Shown here one piece after another: positions 25,662 through 37,792 of a stretch of DNA of 64,000 bases; the first letter of the stretch is position 1; each line of letters begins with the position of its first letter. The stretch comes from Macrobrachium rosenbergii. Taxonomy: Eukaryota; Arthropoda; Malacostraca; Decapoda; Palaemonidae. The stretch is taken from NCBI RefSeq assembly GCF_040412425.1, contig NC_089763.1:51135087-51199086 (forward strand), given 5' to 3'. Under the pieces are notes generated by a model. The model made no database searches. It saw nothing but the letters and a program-made list of their open reading frames with translations, and was not told the origin of the DNA. A program made the translations under genes and the position numbers.

Positions 25662-26287
25662 TGCCAGTAGTGGTACAGGTAAATAAAAATATCTGAGGAT
25701 AAAAAATAAAAATAACAAAAAAATCTGAGAAATGAGGGCAAAATTGGAGTGCCTGTAGTGATAGTATAGAACAAAGTAAAAATATCTGAGAAATGAGGGC
25801 AAAATGGGAGTGCTAGTAGGAGAAATTAAAAATATCTGAGAAATGAGGGCAAAATGGGAATGCCAGTAGTGGTAGTACAGGACAAATTAAAAATATCTGA
25901 GAAATGAGTGGCAAAGTGGGAGTGCCAGCAGTTGTAGTATAGTACAAAGCAAAGATATCTGAGAAATGAGAGCAAAATGGGAGTGCCAATAGTGGTAGTA
26001 CGGTATAGGACAAAATAAAGATATCTGAGAAATTGGGGCAAAATGGGAGTGCCAGTAGTGGTAGTATAGGACAAATTAAAAATATCTGAGAAATGAGGGG
26101 CAAAATGGGAGTGCTAGCAGTTGTGGTATAGCACAAAGCAAAGATATCTGAGAAATGAGAGCAAAATGGGAGTGCCAGTAGTGGTAGTACAGGACGAAGT
26201 AAAGATATCTGAGAAATGAGGGCGAAATGAGAGTGCTAGTAGTGGTAGCATAGGACAAAGTAAAAATATCTGAGAAATGAAAGCAAA
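25662..26287. repeat. Minisatellite array, right block
   Basis: The same 57-61-bp unit resumes directly after the SINE for about ten copies and then stops abruptly near 26287. The first resumed units are rearranged and shortened. Confidence 0.95.
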
Positions 26288-27250
26288 GAGAGTAGCCTTT
26301 TCCTTACAGGAGCTTGCTATAGATTTACCACCAAGTTGTAAGTGATAAAATTGCTGAGGACTTGTTTAGTTACAAACCAAGAATTTTTATACTATGAGAG
26401 AAGCTCAAAATGATAGATTTACCCCTAATACCAGATAACTTTTTCCTTCAAAATCTGAAATTACATATTTTTCTAGCGGATATAAAGGAGGAATGGCAGC
26501 AGCAGATGCAGTAAAAGAAATAACGGATCTACTCATTTCCTCAGCCAAGGATTAGGAGAAAACCTTTTAACCGAGGGAGGAGAAGTAGCTTAAAAACGTC
26601 GGATACGACTTTCGCAGCACGGGGTGCTATGCGCTCAACGGCTGCGGGTATCAGTAAACAATTCTTAGCCCACTCGAATTGCAAAGTCAATGAAAATGTT
26701 CTCTCCTGGAGCCAAAATACAAAAAAACAATACACGGTGTTACAACGTCATGTATTATACTGGACTTAACGGTGGATTGGTAAAGGGTTGCTATTTTAAG
26801 GTCAGAGAACAAGGTAAAAAGCAATTTTAGACAATGGTCACTGGCTCGAGTAATATTTGCTCTTCACACCAAAGATATAGTTTTTTTATAGACCAAGTTT
26901 ATAATATACAAACTATATGTAACCTTTAATTTTCTATTTTTACAAATTTTATTCATATTTATAATCGCTCTCTTTATTAGAATTGTATACGCATATATAA
27001 TTCATTCGAATTAAAACTTTCTACATCAATCTTCGCACGCTTGTCTCTTACCGTTTCAGGTCTAATAGTTTCAGCGATTTGTCTTGGTTTCCATCCTAGT
27101 TAAAATGTCATAAGATTTTTCAGCTAATCGGCAACAGAGTAATCAATAAATTTCTCTCTCTCTCTCATACCTTTTTCAAACAAGGAACTGTTAAAATGTG
27201 TTGGAACAGGTAACCTCAAATGGAAAAAGTGGTTTGAAGTTCTAGTCCCC

Positions 27251-27253
<3 letters not shown>
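26288..27253. other. Unassigned spacer
   Basis: No gene or repeat is recognised apart from a short CT run near 27154-27167. Confidence 0.4.

Positions 27254-27316
<63 letters not shown>
27254..27316. repeat. (CT)n microsatellite
   Basis: Uninterrupted CT repeats; a shorter CT run follows at about 27368-27383. Confidence 0.97.
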
Positions 27317-27318
<2 letters not shown>

Positions 27319-27495
27319 ATCTCATAAGTACCCGACCTAGAAAAGGGGTCTTCTAATTCTGCGATTACTCTCTCTCTCTCTCTTTTTTCCATACCATGTT
27401 TAAACAGAGGTAGTAAGAAGAAAAATAGCCTTTCAAAGTTTAGTCTTTCCTTTTTTTTAATACTTTCTACAGATGAAAAAATGTGTATTGCAAAT

Positions 27496-27498
<3 letters not shown>

Positions 27499-27546
<48 letters not shown>
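27499..27546. repeat. (CT)n microsatellite
   Basis: Uninterrupted TC/CT repeats. Confidence 0.97.
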
Positions 27547-27552
<6 letters not shown>

Positions 27553-27819
27553 GCAAAATAAAAATCTTGTCGAAAAAGGATGCCTTCAAAATCCAGTTCC
27601 AGTCGGCTCTCTCTTCACTCTGACGGTTTCCTTGGGCCTAAAGGGGAACTAAATCCACTTCCTTGGAAATCCAAAATATGTCGGCCCGAGAGAAAACCAT
27701 CGCACTTTGTTGATGGGAGTTAGATTGAAGTTGGCCAGTTTTTGTTTCAAATGGAAAAGTTATTTAGACTCCGCAGGAGCACTGGAAGCTCATATGAACA
27801 CATAAAGAGAAAGACATAG

Positions 27820-27822
<3 letters not shown>

Positions 27823-27886
<64 letters not shown>
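27823..27886. repeat. (GA)n microsatellite
   Basis: Uninterrupted GA repeats. Confidence 0.97.
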
Positions 27887-27889
<3 letters not shown>

Positions 27890-28779
27890 TATTTATGCTT
27901 GTGTCGCATTTTCTAAAGTATTCAACTAATTTACCATATACACTAGAATCAATATTTATTTCCCTATAATATGCACTACAATCGGATCAAAATACGAACT
28001 TCGCCTCGGGCAACGGGTTGATTTTCGCCTTGTCTTCAAGTAAAGTGAACACTGGATGCATTAAGAAGACTGCGTAAATTGGAAAAATTTTGCGAAAAAT
28101 AGCGACGAGATAAATATATCTATGGACATTCTATTCGTTAATATGAAAAACTGGACATTTCCAAATTATCCCCAAAAGATTCACGGTAGCCAAAAATAAA
28201 TCAAAAGATGAAAAACACATACACCTGAAGAAAGCAGACAGTCTGGCGCATTGGTAATCTTAAATAAAAGTGAATATGCAGGAAAAATGAATAACCTTTT
28301 GAGTGATAGAAATACAAACAAAAAGTTAAAAAGGAACGTTCACACTGTGAATGATAATTTCAATAGGAGAATGAAAAATTACTAAACGGAAATTCAGATT
28401 TAAATAATAAGTCATGTGACTTGGCCAACTTTCCCGTACACGTAGAATAAAACAAATTTTCCAACAGCCCAATATTTAGCTCTACTGGTTTTACATCGTG
28501 CAATTTATCAAAATATTTTGTTGATATTTCTTGATTCTGATTCACTGGTTAATACCTCTTCAGGGTCCAATATAGGTAATAATGTAGATCAAATAAACTA
28601 AATAAGGTGCAGATTAAAGTGATTCTAGGCTTGTGAGTTTAAGTGTAGTACTAATCTGCTAAGACTTTGCGATGCCCTAAGAAGCAGAAAGCTGGATATG
28701 CTATCGCCTAAGAATGCCCAAATAAAACTGGTTAAACTACTTGTTAATTTTAGCTTCTTGACATATTTAAACAACAGAT
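27887..28779. other. Unassigned spacer
   Basis: AT-rich with no recognised gene or repeat. Confidence 0.4.
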
Positions 28780-29000
28780 TCACCATCATCAAACGACCAA
28801 CCCAATGCTCCACATAATTTACTGAAACAATCTACCTTAAATATTTCGACTTCTTTCTTTACTTTGTGGTCAACATCAACTCCTCACTTCCATAAAGGAG
28901 AGGTGGCTCTACCACTCCTTCATACTTCCCAGCTTTAAATTCCACAGATTTTCCTCTTTTCTTCCAGACCTATTGTATGGACTCAGTTACCTTCCTCGCA
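28780..29000 (-). mobile_element. LINE post-RT fragment, minus strand
   Basis: Read on the minus strand, a frame gives KAGKYEGVVEPPLLYGSEEL followed by TTK. This matches the YEGVVVPTLLYGSExW segment typical of the region just after reverse transcriptase in LINEs like the one at 29.1-30.1 kb. It is short, lacks RT itself, and faces away from that neighbour. Confidence 0.5.
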
Positions 29001-29139
29001 CAGCTGTTCAATGGTTTGTTGTATAAATCAAAAATTTACAGGTAATTGTGAAGACAAATTTAAAGTATAAAGGAAGTTTTACTTTAGGGATAAAAGTGCA
29101 GAGAGAGATAACAGTAGGTTTAATAGGGTACGATCACTG

Positions 29140-30120
29140 TGCGTTTCGATAATGAAATGAATGTCGAGGACCGAGTGCGTGTTATGAACCAAAGTGTGCG
29201 AGGAGTAAAGGGAATAAGCAGTATATATGGCATACGTGGACTCTTAAAAAAAAAAAAAAAAACATACAATAAAATTGATAGATACAACGCAAAGGTTGTT
29301 TCAAGTAAGTGGTGTAGAGGGTAATTCCTAAAGTCTAATGAAATGTCCTTATAATGAGACTGAATTGTGCATTAAATTATGTAGACGTAAGAGTGACTGG
29401 TTTGGTGAGAAAGGTGGTCTGAGACACAAAAATGTCATGCTTTTCATGGCTCTTTAGTGTTTTTATGGATGGCATGATGAAGGAAGTTAGAGAAAAGACT
29501 GGAGTAAGTACGATGCTGCATGATTAAGCAATGGGTCATGAACGGTATGTGGAGTCGGTGCTCTTGTTTTTGTAAGAGAAGAAAATTGAGAGTGAATAAG
29601 GGCAAGATCTGAGGGTCAATGAAAACAAAAAATTAAGAATGGAATTGGTAAATCGGTCCTCAGAAATTATTTTACCGGATACACGCAGTAGAAAGTCAAA
29701 TAAAAATTTAAGTAGCAGGAACTAGGAAAAATGGTTTGGAAGAGAAGAGTACTGGCTATGCAACCAAATGTTTGACTACTTTCCTCTATGCAAATGAGAC
29801 ATGTATACTAAATGCGAATGAAAGAACAAGGCGAAAGCTGTTGGGATTAATTGTTTATTAAATACATAATGGAGAAGCAAGGATTGGAAGGGGAGAAAAA
29901 GTAAAAAGATCAGTAGTTGAAAGTTGAAAGTTCACACAGCTCGGAGCTCTCTGAGGTGGTCTGGTGATGAAGCTAGATGAGGCGGAAATGGTATCGAAAC
30001 GAAAGGGACTTAATATTCAAAAAGTTCGAGGTCGGAGGCAGAACAGATATAACTGGGACACGTAGTTAGAAGGCTGATGCATTATTGCTGAGCCTTCTGT
30101 GCATGCTTATATAGCAAGAA
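29140..30120 (+). mobile_element. Decayed LINE family A, second copy
   Basis: Near 29450-29510 the plus-strand frame gives CFSWLFSVFMDGMMKEVREK followed by TGVS. This corresponds to the SPWLF-x-x-FMDGVxKE segment after the RT catalytic core and is shared with the copy at 0.6-1.7 kb. Around 29760-29850 (ETCILNANERTRRKLLG-like) and 29950-30070 (LRWSGDE-like, then a GHVVRR-like segment), fragments match the post-RT region that contains RRKLxxLE and RWxGHVxR. The catalytic boxes are unrecognisable and stops are frequent. Some reading frames upstream, including the one at 29139-29324, are probably part of the same relic. Confidence 0.55.
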
Positions 30121-30519
30121 GTTTAAGTTATGAAAGCTTTCTACCCTTTGATTCAGGAAATAAAATAAATGTGGCATTGACGTGTCTAATTTTGTATTCA
30201 GAATTACTTCTATTTAGATACACGGATTTTCGATTAATTTATTTTTGTTTCCATTCTTTTACCTAGAATTTCTTTTTTTTTTTTTTTTGTATCTCTTACT
30301 CCTTCCGTAAGTTCTTTTCAGATTTCATCATATAACGGTGGGATCTTTCTTTCTGTGTGTATCAGCCGACTCATGTTTATTCACCCTCTATCTTCTCATT
30401 CTCATTTCTGAACACTCGCTATTTAAAAGTTTCTCCCCTGTTACACTTTGAAAAGAATCACATCGCTGAGCATTTACTTGATTTATTTGTAGACTAATAA
30501 GAATAGAATACATGCACAC

Positions 30520-30816
<297 letters not shown>

Positions 30817-32066
30817 GTTATGTTCTGAGTCCGGTTGGCGTGTTAAACTGAATTTTGAAAATAATTTGCCTTAGGGGCCAACACCTAGATCTCAGAACAT
30901 AAGCAATAAATGCAATTAATAGTATGACTTGGCTTGAAATTACATCTATTCAAAGAAAATGGGAAGGTCGCCTTTCAAACCAGTCTGTTAGATTAAATTA
31001 CTCTATTTACAGATTTGCAACTAGAAATTAATGTGGACAGGCTGGCAGTTCAGCAATCAAGGCACGTGCAATGTGGAATAAAAAGTGTAACTACAGTAAG
31101 CAAAATAAATAAAAGCTTAACACGAATCTTATAAACTGCTTAAGACTAGCTGAAAAAATTATTTTACATTAGCACAACAATAATGCTGAGAGGCCTAACA
31201 CGTGGCCCTGGTAGACTGCCGCTTACAGAAGAGTCTTCTAAGGCAATGGTTTCACAAGGAAGGGGTAGAACTCGAAGAGCCAGATAGCAGGATTCTGGAA
31301 AAGAATTCCAGGTCAGCATTCATTTACACAAAGACTTTCTCTCACATGAAATTAATTATTCACGATGGAGGGAATCATTAATTAAGATTTAATTAGCACA
31401 TGGTGACACTATGGTGGGAATGCTCTAATTATTATCACAGAACAAACTTAATTTAGGTTTGGAACAAGCCATGAGGGAAAATGTGCGTGCTAGGCTGTGG
31501 GAAACAAAGGGACTTTGTTTGGGAGAATGAAAAGTTGGAAATACTGAAAATTAAGAGAAATTTAGAACAAGGAAAAGAACACCGGAGTTACTTGTAATTT
31601 CAAGATGTACCTTATTGCATCTGTGCATGAAGCTCGCTTGCAAAAGATGGATTCAGGCCGCAGAAGTCCCGACACGTGGCCAGTGGGAGTAGGACAGAGA
31701 AGCAACCTTCGCTTCTGAGGTTTGGGCACGGAGTGAGGTCGAGACAGGTCACCGAGGCGCCCTCTCGATTCCAGTGGCGGGCACAGGACAGCAGTGCATC
31801 TGAAAGAAGCTAAATAACAACCAGCACAAAGGTCAAAGGGAAATAGGTCTTATAGTTAAGACTAACTAAGGGTCAGCCTATCGGCCCATTTTCTAACATC
31901 ACTGGTCCTTGTGCCCTAATGCTTTCTGTCTCCCAATATTGTATGATATTGGTGTTAGGACGCCTAAATCTGTCCCCCATAGTGGGGGTCTTCTCCAGCC
32001 ACCATGAAATTTGACTTCCTAGCTAACGAACTGGAGAGCCGAATTTTCTAAATACGTGAAAGCTCC
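30817..32066 (-). mobile_element. LTR of a minus-strand LTR retrotransposon (putative 3' LTR)
   Basis: Plus-strand TGTTATG at 30817 is the reverse complement of an LTR end in CA and lies directly against the (TA)n array. At 32067-32075 the plus strand has CCCCCCTTT, whose complement is a polypurine tract, so in minus orientation the LTR should begin just downstream of it. The segment 31656-32062 is repeated at 32936-33340, as expected for part of the opposite LTR. A minus-strand CTATAAGA near 31848-31856 could be a TATA element. No coding domain was found next to it, so the element class is inferred only from LTR-like architecture. Confidence 0.45.
30818..30902. repeat. 12-bp perfect inverted repeat at the LTR edge
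   Basis: TTATGTTCTGAG at 30818-30829 is exactly complementary to CTCAGAACATAA at 30891-30902. The spacing is about 61 bp, and there is partial similarity just inside each arm. Confidence 0.85.
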
Positions 32067-32935
32067 CCCCTTTAAGAAGGCATTCACTCCCTTTCAGGCA
32101 TGAAGGCCTTGTCTAAGTAAGTTATTCATCTCGACTAATCAGTTAGCTTCCCTAAATGAATCTTACTTCTGCAATGCAGCTAACTAAAATGACCTACCTA
32201 ACTGCTAGGAGGGGATACTAGTTTTACTAACTTACTTACTACAGCAGAGCCTAACACTAGACAATGGTATCCACAGACTTCTACTGGCTGTCTCTGATGA
32301 CAGGGGAACTCTATTACTAGGCAAAGGATACATGGAAAAATGTGTCTTGTTGACTTGGTCTATTATCCTACTACCCTGGCACTAAATTAAATGACCCTTA
32401 CCTAACTAAATGCAATTACTCACAGATTACACAATTCTTTATGGAATCTCACATGTAATATGTTCGGACAAGAGCAACCTGAAGGGTTAATTATGCTAAG
32501 TGGTAAGGATTGTACCAGCTTGAATACGGAAAGTTTTATCATGAGTTCATTAACAGGGTTAGTACTACAAGATTGCCTATGGTGTTAGGTGCCAGTCTAC
32601 TTGGGCAGAGATCAAGCCGGCTACCTCCTCTGGGTAGGTGCCAGGATCACTCCGAGATGGAAACAACACTGTGCCAATGGGACACGAGCACCAAGTAGAG
32701 CTTGTGGCTCTTATGGGTTAATTGGATCTCTACTGCCCCTTCTTCTTCTTTTGGTTCCGCCAAGGTCTGGCTATGCCATACTTAGGAAGTGACGAGGGCA
32801 CAGACTCTTTGGAGCAGAATCAGAGGTAGCCCTAGGAGCTATGGGGAGGCTCCCTACTTCAGCTGCTGCAACAACCGTCGTAAGGGTAGACATAGCTTCT
32901 GCATCCCGGCTGGACAGTTCCTGGTTGACCAGAGA
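32067..32935 (-). other. Probable internal remnant between LTR fragments
   Basis: Starts with the polypurine-tract complement and runs to the second LTR fragment. No gag or pol motif is recognisable, which implies a large deletion. Open frames at 32510-32792 are short and without known domains. Confidence 0.35.
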
Positions 32936-33345
32936 AGGATTCAGGCCGCAGAAGTCCCGACACGTGGCCAGTAGGAGTAGGACAGAGAAGCAACCTTCGC
33001 TTCTGAGGTTTGGGCACAGGTCGCCGAGGCGCCCTCTCGATTCCAGTGGCGGCCACAGGACAGCAGTACATCTGAAAGAAGCAAATAGCAGCCAGCACAA
33101 AGGTCAAAGGGAAATAGGTCTTATGGTTAAGACTAACTAAGGGTCAGCCTAGTGGCCCATCTACTAACATGATGGGTCCTTGTGCCTTAACGGCTTTCTG
33201 TTCCCCAGTATCATACGATATTGGGGTTAGGACGTCTACATCTGTCCCCAACTAGTGGGGGTCTTCTCTGGCCGCCATGAAATTTGACTTCCTTGTTAAC
33301 GGACTGGAGAGCCGAATTTTCTGAATACGTGAAAGTATAGATACA
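32936..33345 (-). repeat. Duplicated LTR segment (putative truncated 5' LTR)
   Basis: Closely repeats 31656-32062, starting at GGATTCAGGCCGCAGAAG and ending at ATACGTGAAAG. Differences include an 18-bp or so deletion after TTTGGGCAC and scattered substitutions. Past the shared end it runs through TATACA into an (AT)n array. Confidence 0.8.
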
Positions 33346-33349
33346 GTGT

Positions 33350-33352
<3 letters not shown>

Positions 33353-33408
<56 letters not shown>

Positions 33409-33441
33409 ATATATATATGTATACAATATATATATATATAT
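33353..33441. repeat. Interrupted (AT)n array
   Basis: TA repeats with short interruptions (TATTATA, GTATACAA), ending in TGCATATAT. Abuts the duplicated LTR segment. Confidence 0.95.
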
Positions 33442-34969
33442 GCATATATAAAGACAATGCTTACGAGAGAGAAACATACATAATTAAATAACATTGCTCA
33501 ACTTCTTCATAGTTAAAAATATACAAAAGAAAATTTGGTTTATTCTCTTCTTATCTCTCTTCATTGGACGATTCAATGTAAACAAAATTTTAAGTTCACT
33601 TACTCTCGCTCTCTCCAAATATTCTTTAGGACTGATTGTTTGACTCACTGCAACCGACAACCCTAGTGTCTTAGGGGAAACAAAAATGATAACCACACTT
33701 TACATTTCTATAAGTTTGGTTTTCAAGAGGGAAAAATGTTTCTACGTTTCGGCGTTCTGTTGCCATAGTCAGAGAATAAAACTACTCTGTCACTTCGTAA
33801 AAGAGATTATACTCGAAAGCCATTTTTCTTTTATAGAGTTCTGGCTTCAGTGAAAAATGATAATGATGACGAGAACAGCGTAAAGGGTGATAAAAGGCGA
33901 GCGAATAGTATGTTTATGAATAAAAGATAAAGGAAAGCACAAGACTCGAGAAAAAAGTGCTGTAGTATGACAATGCAAATGATTCTTTTCCACTTGAGAT
34001 TTTGAAAGGATAATGTGAATGACATAAGAATTAAAAATACAAATAGGTGAAAATATATAACAATAGCATTTTAATGTTACTAAGAAAATGTTACCAAAGA
34101 ATCTTAAAAGGAGGACAAGGCAGTTCTAATTTGAATGAAAATTTAAATGAGCAAAAAACTATTTTTTTTTTTGAGAAACGAAGCAGAAAAGAGGAACATC
34201 GAGTATGGTGTTAACTGTGAACGCCACTTATCAGCTGTGCTTTTGATAAACACAATGGCATGCATGAAAGAAGACAGATGCTGTCTTGTGAGGAAGAATA
34301 GCAACAACAGAAAAAAAAAACAGACCTTATGCCAGAATATGACTAAATCAGAGTCGAAAGAATGATAAATGAATGCAATTAATGTCATAACAAAAACAAT
34401 GAGATTTTAAATTCACCAGTTCAGGACGGGGGCGGATAAAAGATAATTTTTACATGGATATTACGCTCTCATAAACTGAGTGTCTTGAGTAAACTCAAGA
34501 CACTTTCTAACTCTCTAACGTCAGTGGCAGGGTGGATTCAGACTGAAGGATTTTTTCTTAAGTTGTACCTCATAATAGCAGTAAAACTCTCAGAAACTTT
34601 ACAATGTACATAGGTCACAAAACACTCAAGTGAGCATGCCACTTTCCAATATTTTCAGATTAAATCAACGGGGCGTTTCTGGCTAAGCCATGGATGCCTA
34701 GGAGCATAACAAAAATCAGTACAAAAATCCATTACACTTGCAATAGACATGATAACTGCCAGAGAAATATGAAATTATCGGACTCTAAATGAGTCGAAGA
34801 GTGCAACACATTAACACAGAACATAGGTACAACATATAATAAGGGAATCTGAAAGCACAGATCTTGCCCTATGATAATTTTTCTTTTTTGCAATTTCCTA
34901 ATTATCATTTATCTACATCAAACTTCTTCCCATTCCGTATCTCACTTTTACAGCACCTGTATGTTTGCC
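33442..34969. other. Unassigned spacer with two small structured motifs
   Basis: No gene is recognised. It contains a weak minus-strand hammerhead-like motif at 33747-33772 and a perfect 12-bp palindrome at 34479-34504, each discussed separately. Confidence 0.4.
34479..34504. repeat. Perfect 12-bp inverted repeat
   Basis: AGTGTCTTGAGT, two A residues, then ACTCAAGACACT. CTAA occurs 3 and 15 bp downstream. A terminal hairpin followed by CTRR is a Helitron 3' hallmark, but the spacing and flank fit poorly. Confidence 0.9.
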
Positions 34970-35191
34970 TGTTTATCGATTTTGATAAGCACACGTGTCC
35001 ACAAGATACCGTGCATTCTCGGGGAGATCAGTTCCTGGAACACCAATTGTTTAATTTTGCAATCTAATTTTCCTTTAAGTATGTCTTCATTCGTAAGCAT
35101 TAGTAACCATTTTCTGCTGAATGGAAGAGCAGGTCTAGTTCATCGTCTCGAGATGCTGCACGTGGTGAAGCAACCAACGTCCTTAACACCA
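34970..35191. repeat. Unclassified dispersed repeat, copy 1
   Basis: Shares with 37945-38127 the ordered blocks TATCGATTTTGA, TGTCCACAA, CATTCTC-GGGA, GTCTCGAGA and a GTG(G)AAGCAAC-AAC-TCCTT end. This copy holds about 45 extra bases in the middle. No coding or SINE features are identified. Confidence 0.65.
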
Positions 35192-36279
35192 GGTTAATAC
35201 CTAATTAAAGGGAGGCCACAACATTCTATTTCACTTCAACAGAGGTAAACAATACTGGCGAAGTTAGGGTACTTGCCACTGGCCATTCTGGAACTGTCCA
35301 GCTTAGTAACTTCACCCAATGCTAATATTTAGGGGCGTCACCAAGGATCTCCTTCCACAAGTTACATATACTGGTGGATGGCCAAAATATAATCTGTTAA
35401 AAATTAGTGGAATTCTTGCCAAATGCAGAGCTGCAGCATCGTCATCAAAAGAAAAAAAAATTCATATAGCACAAGCAATCGTCAACCTTCAACTTATAGC
35501 AGTCATACCGATTATATCTCTTTTATAGAGGTAAATAAGGATACCCATCAATTCCAATTACCAGAAGTCACATCCTCCCCCGCCATGCTAACTAATCTAT
35601 GCTATAATATCCTTCCCAACAAACACAAACAGTTCCTCACTATGTTCTCCTTTTGTTTATTTTAATATACTTGTAAAAACATAGTTTTTAAAGAAAAGCA
35701 TGCCAATCTTTCCTTTTTTTAAAATTACGGTATTTTTATATTGCGTTTCAAGGCAAATTTTATTTATACACGTCCTGTCAAAGATAAATCTCTTGAAAAT
35801 TTATTATAAAACCTTATAAAAGGATCAAGATATTTACATCTGTTCTTCAAGAATCTACGGTAAGTTCAGCTAAGAGTGTGAGGTTGTTTCACAAGTGTTT
35901 GTTCCTTTGAAACTGAAAAATTCTTATTCTGTTTGATGGGGACAGTGTCTTCGTTGCTTTTGGAAAAAAAGATAAACACAGCACAGTCCTTATGTCCTTG
36001 TATGAAATCGAGATTTCAGATTTCCTGTGGTGATATTTTCTCTGCCACCTAGTTTTATTCGAGTCTCCGCTCCTAATTTCTAAAATATATCGTTGTCAAC
36101 AGAACTGATATGTCACTCCATATTTTCATGTGTTACAATTACATTGACAGCAGGATGGGTAATGGCATCCAACAGATTAGAGGTTACAGTGCGAACTCCA
36201 AACCTTTGGTGATTATAAGGCCCCTCGAGCCCTATCACTCATAACAAAATAAACTAAGACTTTTACTGACAGATACCAG
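35192..36279. other. Unassigned spacer
   Basis: No gene or repeat is recognised. Confidence 0.4.
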
Positions 36280-36375
36280 GTTGCAGCTGGGGGCCGAAGG
36301 GACGCTGCAAAGACCCTTAAGTAATGCCTACAGTGGGCCACGTGAGGTGCGCTGACAGCAGCACCCCACTACTGG
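36280..36375 (+). repeat. Short interspersed repeat, 3' fragment
   Basis: Matches the 3' third of the repeat at 15721-16013: GTTGCAGCTGGGGGCCGAAGG, CTTAAGTAATGCCTACAGT, CACGTGAGGTGC and a CCCCACTAC end. The rest of the unit is absent. Confidence 0.65.
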
Positions 36376-37560
36376 GTCTTTGACTATAGCATTTAGCTCC
36401 GATCTGCGTTAGGAAATCTCTGGGTAATATCCTCTTATTCTTGCAAATTGACAATCACATGCATTTCTGCAGGTGGGTCTTTATGAACTTTGCTGAGGTA
36501 AGCTCTGACGGATCCTATATACTCTTATTTTTTCCTTTATTTATGGACTGTCTTATCCCCCCACCCACCATCAACGTGATATTTGGCTATGACTTCTTGT
36601 ACTCAACTCGTGTGTATTAACAACTTCTACCCTCCTAATCAAAGAAGAATTTGACTGGCACCATACTTCGGGTACTTTATCATCACTTAATGACTAAGGT
36701 ACACTTGGTCGTCTCTTAACGAGGGAGGTCACCAAGTACGCTCATTCTCATATATGTTGACATTACCCAACTTGACTTAATCTGAAGAACAGAAGATTTT
36801 ATTAACAGCACGGTTAGTAAAACTATTCTTACATCAAAGACATAATCAACATTCTTATATAAAAGACATAGACATAACCATTATGTATAAGAATATTTGC
36901 ACTCTCTAACTATTGGCTTCATTTTTACAACAAATTTCCCCCTCTTTAAGGTTCCAGGGATTGGGCAGGATTAAAATGCTACATATCTCACATAAAATAT
37001 CCTTTGATGTCTCGTTAGCTAGCCTCTGCATAACATCCTAAAGCAGAGGTGTACCGATAGGCAGTTCTTTTCCTGTTTAATAATGTTATGAACTGTATAT
37101 TGATGGGTTTCTCAAGCTCACTCGCCATGAGAAAAATAACTGTTGGTTTGATTCACACACATGCAATTACCAGTTTTATTTCAATGAAAGGTAGAACAAT
37201 TTTTTTAATGTAAAAACACTGGAATACAAACATAAGGAGAGTAAATGAAAACATTAATATGGGTATTTAACAATTAAAAGTTGCTCGTAAAATAATCTAG
37301 GATGGTTTAGCATTAAAACATTAACATAGGTGTTAAACATTTAAAAGGTACTCGTAAAATAATCTAGGGTGGTTTAGAGAACTCTACACTCCCTTCCTTT
37401 AACTTGTGTGTTTATCTGATGATATCAGAAAAACTATTGGTGACATTTGCCAAGTCATTTCTGGTGCAACATTTACTTGGTGTATGTAGAGATGCGGCCA
37501 TGTTACGGTGTTCTTAAGTTAAATATATCTTAGTTTAACCAAACGACTGAGCTGATTAAC
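36376..37560. other. Unassigned spacer with a 68-bp-offset tandem duplication
   Basis: Contains two tandem copies of a segment that starts AAACATTAA and ends CTCGTAAAATAATCTAGG(G)TGG-type, at about 37248-37310 and 37316-37377. Nothing else is recognised. Confidence 0.5.
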
Positions 37561-37792
37561 GGCTCTCCTAGGGCTGGTCCGAAGGATTAGATTTATTTTA
37601 CGTGGCTAAAAACCAACTGGTTACCTGGCAACGGGACCTACAGCTTATTGTGGGATCCGAACCACATTATGACGAGAAATTAATTTCTATCACCAGAAAT
37701 AAATTCCTATAATTCTTCATTAGCCGGTAGGAGAGTCGAACGCTGGGCCAACAGCGTGCTAGGCGACAGCTCTACCCACCCATCCATCGAAC
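37561..37792 (-). mobile_element. tRNA-derived SINE, minus strand
   Basis: On the minus strand the head has a box A-like TGGGTAGAGCTG at 37767-37778 and a box B-like GCGTTCGACTCTCC region at about 37729-37742. The body contains the two near-palindromic segments TTTATTTCTGGTGATAGAAA and TTTCTCGTCATAATGTGGTT, then CAATAAGCTGTAGGTCCC, CGTTGCCAGGTAACCAGTTG and TAGCCACGTAAAATAAAT near its end. I recognise this type as common in decapods, from recollection. It is non-coding and was probably mobilised by LINE machinery. Confidence 0.75.

Noticed and set aside
19687..26287. CRISPR array
   Set aside because: The units are contiguous tandem repeats without unique spacers, in a eukaryotic genome.
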